A DNA stretch of 64,000 nucleotides from Clostridia bacterium (GTDB lineage Bacteria > Bacillota > Clostridia > Oscillospirales > Acutalibacteraceae). The DNA is taken from positions 60,833-124,832 of the forward strand of contig JAFUQS010000007.1 in the NCBI GenBank assembly GCA_017472225.1, written 5' to 3'. The notes beneath the pieces were generated by a model. It was not told the DNA's origin. It worked only from the letters and a program-made list of their open reading frames with translations, and ran no database searches. Positions 15,514-28,666 of the stretch are shown one piece after another. How positions within the stretch are numbered: the first letter of the stretch is position 1; the number at the start of each line of letters is the position of its first letter. Made by a program: the position numbers and the translations under genes.

Positions 15514-16449
15514 ATGTCATTTATCAAAAACGAATTTACATTCCCGTCTGTTTCGGGCCTTGCTGATATCCATGCAGCCTCTTATATTCCTGAAAACGGG
15601 GATGTCAGAGCAGTAATTCAGGTAGCACACGGTATGGCAGAGCATCTTGAACGATATGAAAAATTTGCATCATACCTTTGTGATAAGGGTATTGCTCTTT
15701 ACATAAACGATCATCTTGGTCACGGTCAGAGTATAACAAATGAAAAGGAACTCGGTTATTTCGGAAAAAAAGATGGCTGGAAGAACTTCGTTGAGGATTG
15801 TCATAAGCTTTCGCTTATTGCAAAAAAGGAAAATCCCGAAAAGCCCTTCTTCTTTTTCGGTCACTCAATGGGCTCTTTTGTTGCCCGTGCATATGCTTTG
15901 AATTATGCTGATGAAATAAACGGTGCTGTTTTCTGCGGAACAGCCGGTCCTAACCCTGCGGCGGGTGCCGGTATAGCCATTGCTAACCTTATAGCAAAAA
16001 TAAAGGGTGACCATTACAGAAGCCGTTTTATCGATAAAATGGGCTTTGGCACATATAACAGCAAATTCGAAGGCAGAACAGCCTATGATTGGCTTTCAAG
16101 GGACAACGATGAGGTTGACAAATACATTCTTGACCCGCTTTGCGGATATCTTTTCACAACCTATGGTTACCGTGACCTTTTCTCGGTGCTTAATTTTGTT
16201 TCCTCAAAGGAATGGTTCAGTAAGCTTTCAAAAGAGCTTCCGGTATTGATGATTGCCGGTGCAATGGATCCGGTAGGTGATTACGGAAAGGGTATTCAGA
16301 AGGTTGAACAGATGCTGAAGACAGAAGGCAAAAAGAATCTTAAAACAATTCTTTATCCGGATGCAAGACATGAGATTCTCAATGAAAAGGAATGCTTTGA
16401 GACTGTGTGTGAAGATATCACTGCATGGATTGATGCAAATATATCCTGA
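15514..16449 (+). CDS. Alpha/beta hydrolase, monoacylglycerol lipase/lysophospholipase-like
   Basis: 311 residues of the serine aminopeptidase S33 type. The nucleophile elbow GHSMGS (about residue 117) gives the catalytic Ser, NDHLGHGQS (about 70) is the family strand-loop, an acidic residue follows in AGAMDPVGDYG (about 250), and the His lies in PDARHEILNE (about 290). No signal peptide is present, so it is cytoplasmic. It is 21 bp upstream of the clan GH-D glycosidase and likely cotranscribed. Acyl glycerol or acylated sugar substrates are both possible. Confidence 0.85.
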   Translation: MSFIKNEFTFPSVSGLADIHAASYIPENGDVRAVIQVAHGMAEHLERYEKFASYLCDKGIALYINDHLGHGQSITNEKELGYFGKKDGWKNFVEDCHKLSLIAKKENPEKPFFFFGHSMGSFVARAYALNYADEINGAVFCGTAGPNPAAGAGIAIANLIAKIKGDHYRSRFIDKMGFGTYNSKFEGRTAYDWLSRDNDEVDKYILDPLCGYLFTTYGYRDLFSVLNFVSSKEWFSKLSKELPVLMIAGAMDPVGDYGKGIQKVEQMLKTEGKKNLKTILYPDARHEILNEKECFETVCEDITAWIDANIS

Positions 16450-16470
16450 TTTAAATCGGAGGAAGGACTT

Positions 16471-19101
16471 ATGACGGTCAATATCACGGAAAAATCATAT
16501 ATAATTGAAAATCAGTTTTTCAAAAAAGAGATTTTCACAAATAAAAAGAGAATAGCTTCCGGCAAAATTACCAACAAGCTCAGCGGCAGCTATCTCGACG
16601 GACTTGACAGAAGTGAGGAATTTCTTATTCAGTTCAAGTGCGGATTTTCAAGTCAGCTTGTGAAAGCATCTGAGCTTAAAATCAAAAAAGCAGACACAGA
16701 AGCCGAAGGCACTGTTGAAAGGCTGATTATAACCTTCAAAAGCATCAGGATAAGAAACAGTGATGTTGTGATAAAGGTGGTCTATGAAGCTTCACAAACA
16801 GATAAATTCTATAAAAAATATATTGACATATCCTTTAAAAAGCAAGGAAAGAAAAAAATAATACTTGATTTTATCGAGCTTGCAGATACCGAATTCGGCA
16901 CAAGTCTGAATTCATGGTGCTTGCCTGAACAGAAAAAATCACATATGCCGGGTATTGCCCTCAGCCTCGGGCAGCCTGTGTATGTTGACTCCTTCTATTT
17001 TGGCTGTGAATTTCCGGCTGCATACAGCACTATTAAAGATAACACAGTGTCGGTTCGTACCTATAGCGGAAAGACACTCGGTGAGCTTATAAAAGACGGA
17101 AGCTTCAAAAGCTATAAATATGTCTGTGGTGTTGCAGAAAGTGATAATTTTGCCGAGGTTCAGAAATCCTTCTTTTCATACATAAGGGGAATTTCAAAGC
17201 CTGTGAAGCTCAGAATACAGTATAATTCCTGGTTTGATAATATGCTTAATATCACCGAGGAGAATGTAACATCATCTTTCCTTGAGGTTGATAAGGGTCT
17301 TACCGGGTACGGTGTAAAGCCCATTGATTCTTTTGTTGTTGATGACGGATGGAACGATTACGGAAAGGGCTTCTGGACCTTTAACAGTAAGTTCCCCGAA
17401 AGACTTACACCCTTTATGAATCTTTCTGAGGCGCTCGGTTCACGCTTCGGTGTATGGGTAGGTCCGAGAGGCGGTTATACCAATGATACAATTAAATTTG
17501 CCCGTCATATTCAAAACGCAGGCAACGGATATGTGAATAAGTCTGCCCGTGATATCTGTGTGGCAAGTGACAAGTATTCAAGAAAAACGGGGGATATGCT
17601 TCTTGAATTCATGGATAGCTTTCATCTTAATTATTTCAAGCTTGACGGTTTTGCTCAGTTCCCCTGTAAAAATAAAAGGCATGACCATATGGTCGGTGGA
17701 TACAAAAATATGTATTTTTACACCGATGTGTGGGAAAAATGGCTTAATATTTTTGAAAAAATGGGTGAAAAAGGCGGCAATGATTTGTGGATAAATCTTA
17801 CCTGCTATGCTCCGCCGAGTGCCTGGTTCCTTCAGTGGGTCAACAGTGTCTGGATGCAGATCAGCGATGATATCGGATTCATCGGCAGTCACAAGGAAGT
17901 GTCCGACAAGGACAGAATGCTTTCTTACCGTGATGAAAGATACTTTGATTTTTACAGAAATCGCCAGTTCCAGTTCCCGCAAAGCTGTCTTTATAACCAT
18001 GACCCTATTTACGGCAATGAAGCAAAGGTTAAAATGACAGACGATGAATTCAGGGATTACCTTTTCACCATGGCAACAAGGGGAACGGCATTCTGGGAGC
18101 TTTATTACAGCCACAGCATGATGAACGAAGCTAAATGGCGCATTAACAGAAGCGTTCTCGGCTTTCTTGAGGATAACATGGAGGTGCTTTCAAATTCCGT
18201 TATTTTCGGCGGCAGACCTTCTCTTTCTCAGGTATACGGCTTCAGCTGCTTCAATGAAGCTGAAGGCATAGTGTCTGTTCGTAACAGCTCTGATAAGCAG
18301 ATGGAATATTCCCTCAGACTTGATGAAAACATTGGTGTCGGAAGACTTTTCAAAAAGAGCGGCATGACAACCGTTCTGCCTTATACAACTGAGCAGGTAA
18401 CTGAAAAATATGGCTACGGTGACACATTAACTGTTACACTTAAGCCTTATGAAACAAAGATATTCCACTTCAACAAGCCGTTGAAGCTGCTTAAAGTTGA
18501 TTATGTCAAGTCGATAAATGAGAATGAGCTTGAGGTCTCCTTCAATCAGTTTGTAAATGTTGGCAGTATCTCCTGCGATGAAAATAAAATCAAATCCGTA
18601 AAGCTTCTTGAGGATTATATGACAGCAGTTGTAACCTTTGAAAACGGATTCGGCAGAGAAAACAAGCTTACTCTTAACGGTGTCAGTGATATTATGGGTA
18701 ACAGTGCCGATATAACTCTGAATTTTGATTATTATGAAAACAACATAGTTGTTTACGGAATATCCGGAAATACAGATTTTTCGGTAAAAGCCACTCTTGA
18801 CGGAGAGAAGCCCTGTGTACTCATGAAGCAGGGCGGTGAGCTTTTGCTTGAGGTCTGTGAGGATGGTTATGTCCGCTTCAAGGTCGGTCTTGATGAGCTT
18901 CGCAGCCGTAAGACAGTGAAGGATGTTGTGCAGGTTACTGCTGTAAGGGAACGGAACGGTGTTCTCAAGCTTTACCTGAACGGAACACTTGACAGCGGCA
19001 AAAAATCCCTTAACACACATTTAAGCGGAGAAAATGCATACTGTTATGACAGCGGCAAGGTAAAGCTTTATAACAAAGCACTTGCATTTGACGAGGTTTA
19101 A
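16471..19101 (+). CDS. Clan GH-D (GH36/GH27-like) glycoside hydrolase
   Basis: 876 residues: an N-terminal beta-sandwich (about 1-240), a (beta/alpha)8 barrel (about 250-610) and C-terminal beta domains, the last lectin-like. Barrel motifs are FVVDDGWNDYG (about 286) and NYFKLDGFA, where Asp392 fits the nucleophile. The acid/base candidate is Asp466 or Asp467 in QISDDIGF. It differs clearly from the GH36 enzyme at the window start, so its substrate may not be a simple alpha-galactoside. It has no signal peptide. A GGAGGAAGG site precedes the ATG and a bidirectional terminator follows. Confidence 0.75.
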   Translation: MTVNITEKSYIIENQFFKKEIFTNKKRIASGKITNKLSGSYLDGLDRSEEFLIQFKCGFSSQLVKASELKIKKADTEAEGTVERLIITFKSIRIRNSDVVIKVVYEASQTDKFYKKYIDISFKKQGKKKIILDFIELADTEFGTSLNSWCLPEQKKSHMPGIALSLGQPVYVDSFYFGCEFPAAYSTIKDNTVSVRTYSGKTLGELIKDGSFKSYKYVCGVAESDNFAEVQKSFFSYIRGISKPVKLRIQYNSWFDNMLNITEENVTSSFLEVDKGLTGYGVKPIDSFVVDDGWNDYGKGFWTFNSKFPERLTPFMNLSEALGSRFGVWVGPRGGYTNDTIKFARHIQNAGNGYVNKSARDICVASDKYSRKTGDMLLEFMDSFHLNYFKLDGFAQFPCKNKRHDHMVGGYKNMYFYTDVWEKWLNIFEKMGEKGGNDLWINLTCYAPPSAWFLQWVNSVWMQISDDIGFIGSHKEVSDKDRMLSYRDERYFDFYRNRQFQFPQSCLYNHDPIYGNEAKVKMTDDEFRDYLFTMATRGTAFWELYYSHSMMNEAKWRINRSVLGFLEDNMEVLSNSVIFGGRPSLSQVYGFSCFNEAEGIVSVRNSSDKQMEYSLRLDENIGVGRLFKKSGMTTVLPYTTEQVTEKYGYGDTLTVTLKPYETKIFHFNKPLKLLKVDYVKSINENELEVSFNQFVNVGSISCDENKIKSVKLLEDYMTAVVTFENGFGRENKLTLNGVSDIMGNSADITLNFDYYENNIVVYGISGNTDFSVKATLDGEKPCVLMKQGGELLLEVCEDGYVRFKVGLDELRSRKTVKDVVQVTAVRERNGVLKLYLNGTLDSGKKSLNTHLSGENAYCYDSGKVKLYNKALAFDEV

Positions 19102-19104
19102 ACC

Positions 19105-19153
19105 AAATACAAGGAGCTGCAAAAAACGCAGGTTTTTTGCAGCTCCGTATTTT
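19105..19153. terminator. Bidirectional terminator between the GH-D gene and sigG
   Basis: GGAGCTGCAAAAAA (19113-19126) and TTTTTTGCAGCTCC (19133-19146) form a perfect 14-bp stem, flanked by A- and T-rich runs for both converging genes. Confidence 0.9.
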
Positions 19154-19155
19154 TG

Positions 19156-19938
19156 TTATATATATACCTTTCTGTGGCTCTTGATTTTATCAAGAGCACC
19201 CTTTTCAAGCCTTGAAACCTGTGCTTGCGAAATGCCGATTTCTGTTGCTACCTCGGTTTGTGTAAGGCCGTTCATAAATCTTAAAGACAGGATTTTCTTT
19301 TCTCTTTCAGGCAATTCATTTATAGCCTTCTTCATCAGAATCTCATCAATCCAGTTAACATCGCTGTGGCTGTCACCGATCTGGTCCATAACATATATAG
19401 TATCTCCGGCATCATAATAAACAGGCTCATAAATCGAAATCGGTTCAACAATTGCTTCAAGGGCAAGAACAACATTCTCTTTTTTTATACCCATTTCCTC
19501 AGCAATTTCCTCAACTGTAGGTTCTCTTTGTGTTTCTGCGATGATTCTTTCTTTAATCTGCATTGCATGATAGGCTGTGTCACGGATGGAACGGCTTACT
19601 CTTATCGGGTTGTAATCCCTCAAATAACGCCTTATTTCACCGATTATCATCGGTACCGCATAAGTTGAAAAGCGCACATTCTGACTTATGTCAAAATTGT
19701 CGATTGATTTGATAAGACCTATGCAGCCGACCTGAAACAGGTCGTCTAAGTTTTCACCCCGTGATGAAAAACGCTGAATGACACTGAGGACAAGTCTTAA
19801 ATTACCGTTTATAAGCTGCTCACGGGCGATTTTATCACCTTGATGACTTTTTTTCAAAAGTTCAATTTTTTCGCTTTCCTTGAGAAGCTTCAATTTTGAT
19901 GTGTCAATTCCGCAGATTTCAACCTTGTTGTAATACAA
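19156..19938 (-). CDS. sigG: Forespore RNA polymerase sigma factor SigG
   Basis: 260 residues from a TTG start (19938), which gives MYYNKVEICG as in known SigG. The GTG further upstream (19953) overlaps the GGAGGT site, so TTG is preferred. Region 2 holds GNLRLVLSVIQRF and DLFQVGCIGLIKSIDNFD, then FSTYAVPMIIGEIRRYLRD; region 4 ends ISQAQVSRLEKGALDKI. SigG drives late forespore genes. It usually follows spoIIGA-sigE in clostridia; here it stands alone between glycosidases. Confidence 0.95.
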   Translation of the reverse strand: MYYNKVEICGIDTSKLKLLKESEKIELLKKSHQGDKIAREQLINGNLRLVLSVIQRFSSRGENLDDLFQVGCIGLIKSIDNFDISQNVRFSTYAVPMIIGEIRRYLRDYNPIRVSRSIRDTAYHAMQIKERIIAETQREPTVEEIAEEMGIKKENVVLALEAIVEPISIYEPVYYDAGDTIYVMDQIGDSHSDVNWIDEILMKKAINELPEREKKILSLRFMNGLTQTEVATEIGISQAQVSRLEKGALDKIKSHRKVYI

Positions 19939-20008
19939 GTAAATTACCTCCACACGAATAAAAAATCCTGTCGAGATAAGTATTGACCTGTATTTTAATA
20001 TTTAGTAA

Positions 20009-20037
20009 TTGAAAAATTTTCTAATTTATGCTATACT
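20009..20037 (+). promoter_or_regulatory. Promoter of the GH2 gene
   Basis: TTGAAA (20009-20014), 17-bp spacer, TATACT (20032-20037). Confidence 0.75.
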
Positions 20038-20058
20038 GCCCGTATCTGTATTATATAG

Positions 20059-23091
<3,033 letters not shown>

Positions 23092-23123
23092 TAAAATACA
23101 CAAAAAAATTTATAATATTTGTT

Positions 23124-23166
23124 ACAATGAACTACCATTTTTTTCTTGAATATGGTAGTTCATTGT
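23124..23166. promoter_or_regulatory. 15-bp inverted-repeat operator over the iol promoter
   Basis: ACAATGAACTACCAT (23124-23138) and ATGGTAGTTCATTGT (23152-23166) are perfect inverted arms with a 13-nt loop. The -35 TTGAAT (23146-23151) lies in the loop, the right arm fills the 17-bp spacer, and the -10 TATAAT is at 23169-23174. Binding here would block RNA polymerase, so this is a likely repressor operator. Confidence 0.85.
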
Positions 23167-23238
23167 GTTATAATTACAACGATTGGGACTCAAAAATTCT
23201 CATTTCATAATTTTTAAAATTATCGGAGGCAAAAAATC

Positions 23239-24252
23239 ATGAAACAGTTAAACATTGGTATCATCGGCGCAGGCCGAATCGGAAAGGTACATATGCAGTC
23301 AATTACATATAACGTACCTTCAGCAAGGGTTCTCGGTATTACAGACGTTTTCAAGGACGGACTTCAGGAGCTTGCTGATAAGTACGGTATTCCCAAGGTA
23401 TATAACGATTACAAGGAAATGCTCGCTGACGACGAAATCGATGCAGTTCTTGTTTGCTCTTCAACAGACACACACGCTGACATTTCCATTGAGGCTGCAG
23501 AAGCCGGCAAGCATATTTTCTGTGAAAAGCCCGTTGACCTCACACCGGAAAAGGTTAAGGCTGTTATCGCTGCTGTTGAAAAGGCAGGCGTAAAGCTTCA
23601 GGTTGGCTTTAACAGACGTTTCGACCATAACTTTTCTCATGTTCGTTCACTTATCAATGAGGGCAAGGTTGGTAATCTTGAGCTTATTAAAATCACATCT
23701 CGTGACCCTGAGCCTCCCTCAGCAGAATATGCAGCTGTTTCAGGCGGTATGTTCCTTGATATGACAATTCACGATTTCGATATGGCACGTTTCCTTGCAG
23801 GCAGCGATGTTACAGAGGTATATGTAAACGCAACCTGTCTTGTTGATCCTGCAATCGGTGAAGCCGGCGATGTTGATACTGCTATCATCAACCTTAAATT
23901 TGAAAACGGAGCTCTCGGTGTAATCGACAACAGCCGCCGTGCAGCTTACGGTTATGATCAGAGAATCGAAGTTTTCGGCTCTCTCGGTGCAGCTATGGCA
24001 GCAAATGATACCCCCACCAATGTTACTGTTATGAACGCTGACGGCGTTACAACAGATAAGCCTCTTTATTTCTTCCTTGAAAGATATATGCAGTCATTCC
24101 GTGACGAAATGATACAGTTCGTTGATGCTGTTCAGAATGACAAGCCCACACCCACAACAGGTCTTGACGGCCTTAACTCAATTCTTGTTGCTCTTGCAGC
24201 TAAGAAGTCAGTTGCCGAAGGCAGAGCAGTCAAGATTTCAGAAATTGGCTGA
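23239..24252 (+). CDS. iolG: Inositol 2-dehydrogenase
   Basis: 337 residues of the Gfo/Idh/MocA family. The N-terminal NAD site is GIIGAGRIGKVH (8-19), EKP (about 96-98) carries the catalytic Lys, and GGMFLDMTIHDFDMARFL (about 173-190) contains the Asp and His that bind substrate in IolG. It oxidises myo-inositol to scyllo-inosose, the first step of inositol catabolism. It is the first gene of iolG-iolD-iolE behind the inverted-repeat promoter, with a strong GGAGG site. Confidence 0.92.
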   Translation: MKQLNIGIIGAGRIGKVHMQSITYNVPSARVLGITDVFKDGLQELADKYGIPKVYNDYKEMLADDEIDAVLVCSSTDTHADISIEAAEAGKHIFCEKPVDLTPEKVKAVIAAVEKAGVKLQVGFNRRFDHNFSHVRSLINEGKVGNLELIKITSRDPEPPSAEYAAVSGGMFLDMTIHDFDMARFLAGSDVTEVYVNATCLVDPAIGEAGDVDTAIINLKFENGALGVIDNSRRAAYGYDQRIEVFGSLGAAMAANDTPTNVTVMNADGVTTDKPLYFFLERYMQSFRDEMIQFVDAVQNDKPTPTTGLDGLNSILVALAAKKSVAEGRAVKISEIG

Positions 24253-24336
24253 ATTCTTTATAGGAGTGCTTTCTGAGGCACTCCTTAAAGTGTTTTATAA
24301 TGACATTTTATTTCCCATTAGAAAGGATTGATACAC

Positions 24337-26184
24337 ATGGTTCTTACAATGGCTCAGGCTCTGGTTAAGTTCCTTGATAATCAGTATGTCAGCTTTGACG
24401 GTAAGGAAACAAAATTCGTTGACGGAATTTTCGGTATCTTCGGTCACGGCTGCGTTGTTGGTATCGGACAGGCACTTGAACAGGGCGGTCACAACCTTAC
24501 ATATTATCAGGGCCATAATGAACAGGGTATGGCTCATGCTGCAATTGCATTTGCAAAGCAGATGAACAGACGCAGAATAATTGCCTGCACATCATCGATC
24601 GGACCCGGTGCGCTTAATATGGTTACAGCCTGCGGAACGGCAACAGCAAACAGAATTCCTTTGCTTGTTCTTCCCGGCGATACCTTTGCTTGCCGTCAGC
24701 CGGACCCTGTTCTTCAGCAGATTGAACAGCCCACAAGCTACGCTACAACTGCAAATGATGCCTTCAAGGCAGTTTGTAAGTATTGGGACAGAATTGAGCG
24801 CCCCGAACAGCTTATGACAGCTTGTATAAATGCAATGCGTGTTCTCACAGACCCTGCAGACACAGGTGCGGTGTGCATTGCAATGCCTCAGGATGTTGAA
24901 GCAGAGGCATTCGATTATCCCGATTATTTCCTTCAGAAGAGAGTCTGGTATATGGACAGACGTGTTCCTTCCGAAAGAGAAATTGATGCCGCTTGTGAAA
25001 TGATTAAAAACAGCAAGAAGCCTATGATTATCGTAGGCGGCGGTGTTACTTATTCCGAAAGCTACGAGTCAGTTCTCAGAATGGCTGAAAAATATAACAT
25101 TCCCATAGGTGAAACCCAGGCAGGCAAGGGACAGATACCTACAGACCATCCCCTCAATATGGGCGGATGCGGTGTAACAGGCGGTGCAGCTGCAAATGCA
25201 ATTGCCAAAAAGACGGACCTTGTTATTGCAATCGGTACAAGACTTACTGACTTTACAACCTGCTCTAAGTGGGGCTTCCAGAATCCCGATGTAAAGATGC
25301 TTTCAATCAATGTTTGCTCTTTTGATGCTTTCAAGATGGATGCAACTGCAGTTATTGCTGATGCCAAGGAATCTGTTGAAGCTATTATGTCTGAGCTTGA
25401 CGGATATAAATCAGAGTGGACTGATGAATACAAAGTTGCTAAGACCGAGTTTGAAAAAGAAATTGACCGTTGCTATAATGAGAAGCTTGACGGTGTTCTT
25501 TCTCAGAAAAGGGCTCTCGGTATTATTCACGAAACAATTGCCGATGATTCAGTTGTTATCGGTTCCTCAGGCTCACTTCCCGGTTGTCTTCAGAGAATAT
25601 GGAAGCCAAAGGCTCCTTACACTTACCATGTTGAATACGGATTTTCCTGTATGGGATATGAAATTTGCGGTGCACTTGGTGCAAAAATGGCTGTAGGAGA
25701 CAGGGAAGTATATACAATGGTCGGTGACGGCAGCTTCCTTATGCTTCACAGCGAATTGTATACTGCCGTTCAGGAAAACAAGAAAATCAATGTTATGCTC
25801 TTTGACAACAGCGGTTGGGGCTGCATTGAAAATCTGCAGAACGGACAGGGTACCGATACCTTCGGCACACGCTTCACAAGAAGAAACAGCAACAGCGGAC
25901 TTCTTGACGGTGAAGTTATTATGACCGATTATGCGAAAATCGCTGAAGGCTACGGCTGCAAGGCATACAGCATCAGAACAGAAGAGGAGCTTTATGCTGC
26001 AATTGAAGACAGTAAAAAGCAAACTGTTCCCACTCTTTTTGATATCAAGGTAGGTCATAAGACTATGACTGACGGATACGATTCCTGGTGGAGAGTCGGT
26101 GTTGCCGAGGTTTCGGAAAGTGAAAGAGTTCACGAGTGCTACGAGGATATGAAAAAGAATATCGAAAAGGCACGCTTATATTAA
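24337..26184 (+). CDS. iolD: 3D-(3,5/4)-trihydroxycyclohexane-1,2-dione hydrolase
   Basis: 615 residues from ATG 24337; the TTG at 24328 overlaps the AAAGGA site. It is a ThDP-dependent enzyme with the acetolactate synthase three-domain plan: the Glu of [11 protein letters not shown] (about 55) activates ThDP, and [13 protein letters not shown] followed by [13 protein letters not shown] (about 465-500) is the ThDP/Mg site. It opens the ring of the dione made from inosose to 5-deoxy-glucuronate. FGIFGHG and [10 protein letters not shown] are typical IolD segments. Confidence 0.94.
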   Translation: MVLTMAQALVKFLDNQYVSFDGKETKFVDGIFGIFGHGCVVGIGQALEQGGHNLTYYQGHNEQGMAHAAIAFAKQMNRRRIIACTSSIGPGALNMVTACGTATANRIPLLVLPGDTFACRQPDPVLQQIEQPTSYATTANDAFKAVCKYWDRIERPEQLMTACINAMRVLTDPADTGAVCIAMPQDVEAEAFDYPDYFLQKRVWYMDRRVPSEREIDAACEMIKNSKKPMIIVGGGVTYSESYESVLRMAEKYNIPIGETQAGKGQIPTDHPLNMGGCGVTGGAAANAIAKKTDLVIAIGTRLTDFTTCSKWGFQNPDVKMLSINVCSFDAFKMDATAVIADAKESVEAIMSELDGYKSEWTDEYKVAKTEFEKEIDRCYNEKLDGVLSQKRALGIIHETIADDSVVIGSSGSLPGCLQRIWKPKAPYTYHVEYGFSCMGYEICGALGAKMAVGDREVYTMVGDGSFLMLHSELYTAVQENKKINVMLFDNSGWGCIENLQNGQGTDTFGTRFTRRNSNSGLLDGEVIMTDYAKIAEGYGCKAYSIRTEEELYAAIEDSKKQTVPTLFDIKVGHKTMTDGYDSWWRVGVAEVSESERVHECYEDMKKNIEKARLY

Positions 26185-26204
26185 AATTAAAGGAGATAAT
26201 AAAA

Positions 26205-27098
26205 ATGCTTAACAAAGAAAAAGTAAATCTTGCCATTGCACCCATTGCATGGACAAATGATGATATGCCCGACCTTGGCGCAGAAAACACCTTTGAACAA
26301 TGCGTGAGCGAAATGGCTCTTGCAGGCTTTACAGGCAGTGAAATCGGTAATAAATATCCCAAGGATGTTGAAACACTCAAGCATAAGCTTGAAGTAAGAG
26401 GTATGAGAATCTGTAACGCCTGGTTCTCTTCACTTCTTCTTTCAGAGGGCTATGAAGCAACAATTGAAGCCTTTATCAAGCACAGAGATTTTCTTCATGC
26501 TCTCGGCGCAAAGGTTATCGGTGCTTCAGAGCAGGGTAACAGTATTCAGGGCAAGGATGTAAGCATCTTCGGTGAAAAGCCTGTTTACACAGATGAACAA
26601 TGGGAGCTTATTGCTAAGGGCTTCAATGAAATGGGCAGACTTGCAAAGGAAAAGGGAATGTATTTCACAGTTCATCATCATATGGGCACAGGTGTTCAGA
26701 CTGCTGAAGAAATTGACAAGCTTATGGAGATTACAGACCCTGACCTTGTATACCTTCTTTTCGACACAGGTCACCTTTCATTCAGTGGCGAAGATGTAAT
26801 CGGCGTTCTCAAAAAGTATGTGCACAGAGTTAAGCATGTTCACCTTAAGAGCATCCGTAAGGATGTTATTGAAGATGCAAAGGTTAAGGGCTATTCCTTC
26901 CTAGATTCTGTCCGTGCCGGCTCATTCACTGTTCCCGGTGACGGTGACTTCGACTTTACTCCTGTTTTCGATGTGCTTGATGAAGCAGGTTATGAAGGTT
27001 GGGTTGTTGTTGAAGCTGAACAGGATCCTGCAATTGCAAACCCCTATGAGTATGCAGTTCTTGCAAGAAACTATATCAGAGAAAAGACAGGTCTTTAA
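26205..27098 (+). CDS. iolE: Myo-inosose-2 dehydratase
   Basis: 297 residues from ATG 26205 behind AAAGGAG. Xylose-isomerase-like TIM barrel beginning [19 protein letters not shown], typical of IolE. Metal ligands are suggested by the Glu in [21 protein letters not shown] and KHVHLKSI, with VVVEAEQDP near the end. It dehydrates scyllo-inosose to the trihydroxy dione, the substrate of IolD. iolB, iolC and iolJ are not in this window, so the pathway is incomplete here. Confidence 0.93.
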   Translation: MLNKEKVNLAIAPIAWTNDDMPDLGAENTFEQCVSEMALAGFTGSEIGNKYPKDVETLKHKLEVRGMRICNAWFSSLLLSEGYEATIEAFIKHRDFLHALGAKVIGASEQGNSIQGKDVSIFGEKPVYTDEQWELIAKGFNEMGRLAKEKGMYFTVHHHMGTGVQTAEEIDKLMEITDPDLVYLLFDTGHLSFSGEDVIGVLKKYVHRVKHVHLKSIRKDVIEDAKVKGYSFLDSVRAGSFTVPGDGDFDFTPVFDVLDEAGYEGWVVVEAEQDPAIANPYEYAVLARNYIREKTGL

Positions 27099-27162
27099 TA
27101 TCATAAAAATAAACACAGCATACGGGTTTTGTCCCGTATGCTGTCAGCTTTAAGGAGAAAAT

Positions 27163-28530
27163 ATGAAAAGCTTTAATTTTTATCATTTAACCGACCTTCA
27201 TTATTACGCTAATGAAAGAATCGGTTCAAGTGGCAAAACCTATGAAATGAAGTGTAAGCTTGACCAGAAATGTATGGCTGAAAGCGGCGCTATTATCGAT
27301 TCAGCATTCAAATCTGTAACAGATGATAAGGATACAGAAATTGTGCTTATTTCCGGTGACCTTACCTTTGACGGTGAACAGCAAAGTCATGACGCATTGG
27401 TGGAAAAGCTGCATAATTTAAAGAAAAACGGCAAAAGAGTTTTCATCACCTTTGCAACCCATGACTTTTATATGCATGCAAGAAAATATACCGACGAAGA
27501 AGGGGAAACAGAGCTTCCTAAATACACAAGAGCTGAGCTGAGAGCACTTTATAATGATTTTGGCTACAGTGAAGCCATTGCTGAGCACGAAAATTCATAC
27601 TCTTATTGTGTTCAGCTCACAGACGATGTACGTTTGCTTGCACTTAACGATGACGGTGATTTTGATGCTTTTTGCGGATATTACAACGACCTGTTGTTCT
27701 GGATTAAGGACCAGGTTGAGGATGCAAAGAAAGCCGGCTGTGAAATTTTTGCAATGACACATCACCCGGTCATTGAGCCATCACCGGTTTATCCTTTATT
27801 TTCCCACAAGGCAATGCTCGGCGGCTATGAATTCACAACACCTTACCTTGCAGATTTAGGCATAAGATATATCTTTGTCGGTCATACCCACATTCATGAT
27901 ATTGATTATATTGACACTAAGAAGGGCAACAGACTTTATCAGATAAATACTGCCGCTTTAACAGCTTATCCTCTTGCCTACCGTAAGGTTGAGTATTCAG
28001 ATAAAGGAATGGATATTAAAACGGTTCAGGTTAAGGATATCGACCTGGATTTAGGCGGAAAGGATGTTATTGAATATTCAAAGGAGCATTTCCTTTATAT
28101 GGTCAAAGGCGTTTTTGAAACTATTGAAAACGATTTTGAAACCTTCCTTGTTCTTGCTCAGGGCTTCAGCGGTGAAGAAGAAAAGCTTCGCAAAATGCAA
28201 CCTGTTTTGCAAAGAATCGGAAAAATAGCAAACGGTATGACCTTCGGAAAGCTTTGCAGATTTTTCGGATGCGGCAAAGATGTTGATCCGGCCATTGCCG
28301 ATTCTAAAATTGTTGAGTTTATCTGTCAGGTTATTCTCAATATGTATGGCGGTACGGAGAATTATTCACCAGATACTCCCGAATATAAGGCTTTTATTGC
28401 CGTTTGTAAAAAAGTCGGCAAGGTTGTAAAGCTCAAGGATCATAACAGAAATCCTGTTGATTTGGCTGAGCTTATTGCAGGAGTGCTTTATGACGGCGAA
28501 ATTGATGACTGGAACGCATTTTTAGAGTAA
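27163..28530 (+). CDS. Calcineurin-like metallophosphoesterase
   Basis: 455 residues. Metal-binding motifs appear in order: LTDLHYY (Asp, His), ISGDLTFDGE (Asp), ATHDFY in place of the usual GNHD, MTHHPV (His) and GHTHIHD. The Asn of GNHD is replaced by Thr. The C-terminal 200 residues are helical and unassigned. It lies 64 bp after iolE with its own AAGGAG site; a CAGCATACGGG stem in the gap has no T-run, so readthrough from the iol genes is possible. A role in phosphorylated inositol use is only a guess. Confidence 0.78.
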   Translation: MKSFNFYHLTDLHYYANERIGSSGKTYEMKCKLDQKCMAESGAIIDSAFKSVTDDKDTEIVLISGDLTFDGEQQSHDALVEKLHNLKKNGKRVFITFATHDFYMHARKYTDEEGETELPKYTRAELRALYNDFGYSEAIAEHENSYSYCVQLTDDVRLLALNDDGDFDAFCGYYNDLLFWIKDQVEDAKKAGCEIFAMTHHPVIEPSPVYPLFSHKAMLGGYEFTTPYLADLGIRYIFVGHTHIHDIDYIDTKKGNRLYQINTAALTAYPLAYRKVEYSDKGMDIKTVQVKDIDLDLGGKDVIEYSKEHFLYMVKGVFETIENDFETFLVLAQGFSGEEEKLRKMQPVLQRIGKIANGMTFGKLCRFFGCGKDVDPAIADSKIVEFICQVILNMYGGTENYSPDTPEYKAFIAVCKKVGKVVKLKDHNRNPVDLAELIAGVLYDGEIDDWNAFLE

Positions 28531-28631
28531 TGTGAAAGAAATAATGAACATAAATGTTACAAATCAAAGGTAAAATCGAAAAAAGGATTTCTTTAGATTT
28601 CTTGATAAAATTTTTAATCGGATGCATAAAA

Positions 28632-28660
28632 ACGGAGCAGTTTAAACTGCTCCGTAATTT
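28632..28660. terminator. Bidirectional terminator between convergent genes
   Basis: A 24-bp perfect palindrome centred on TTTAAA, with arms ACGGAGCAG and CTGCTCCGT, flanked by A-rich and T-rich runs. Confidence 0.88.
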
Positions 28661-28666
28661 TTATAT

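Noticed and set aside
19940-20035. Possible SigF/SigG-type promoter before sigG
   Set aside because: A GCATA followed by CAATTA can be found, but the -10 match is too weak to claim.
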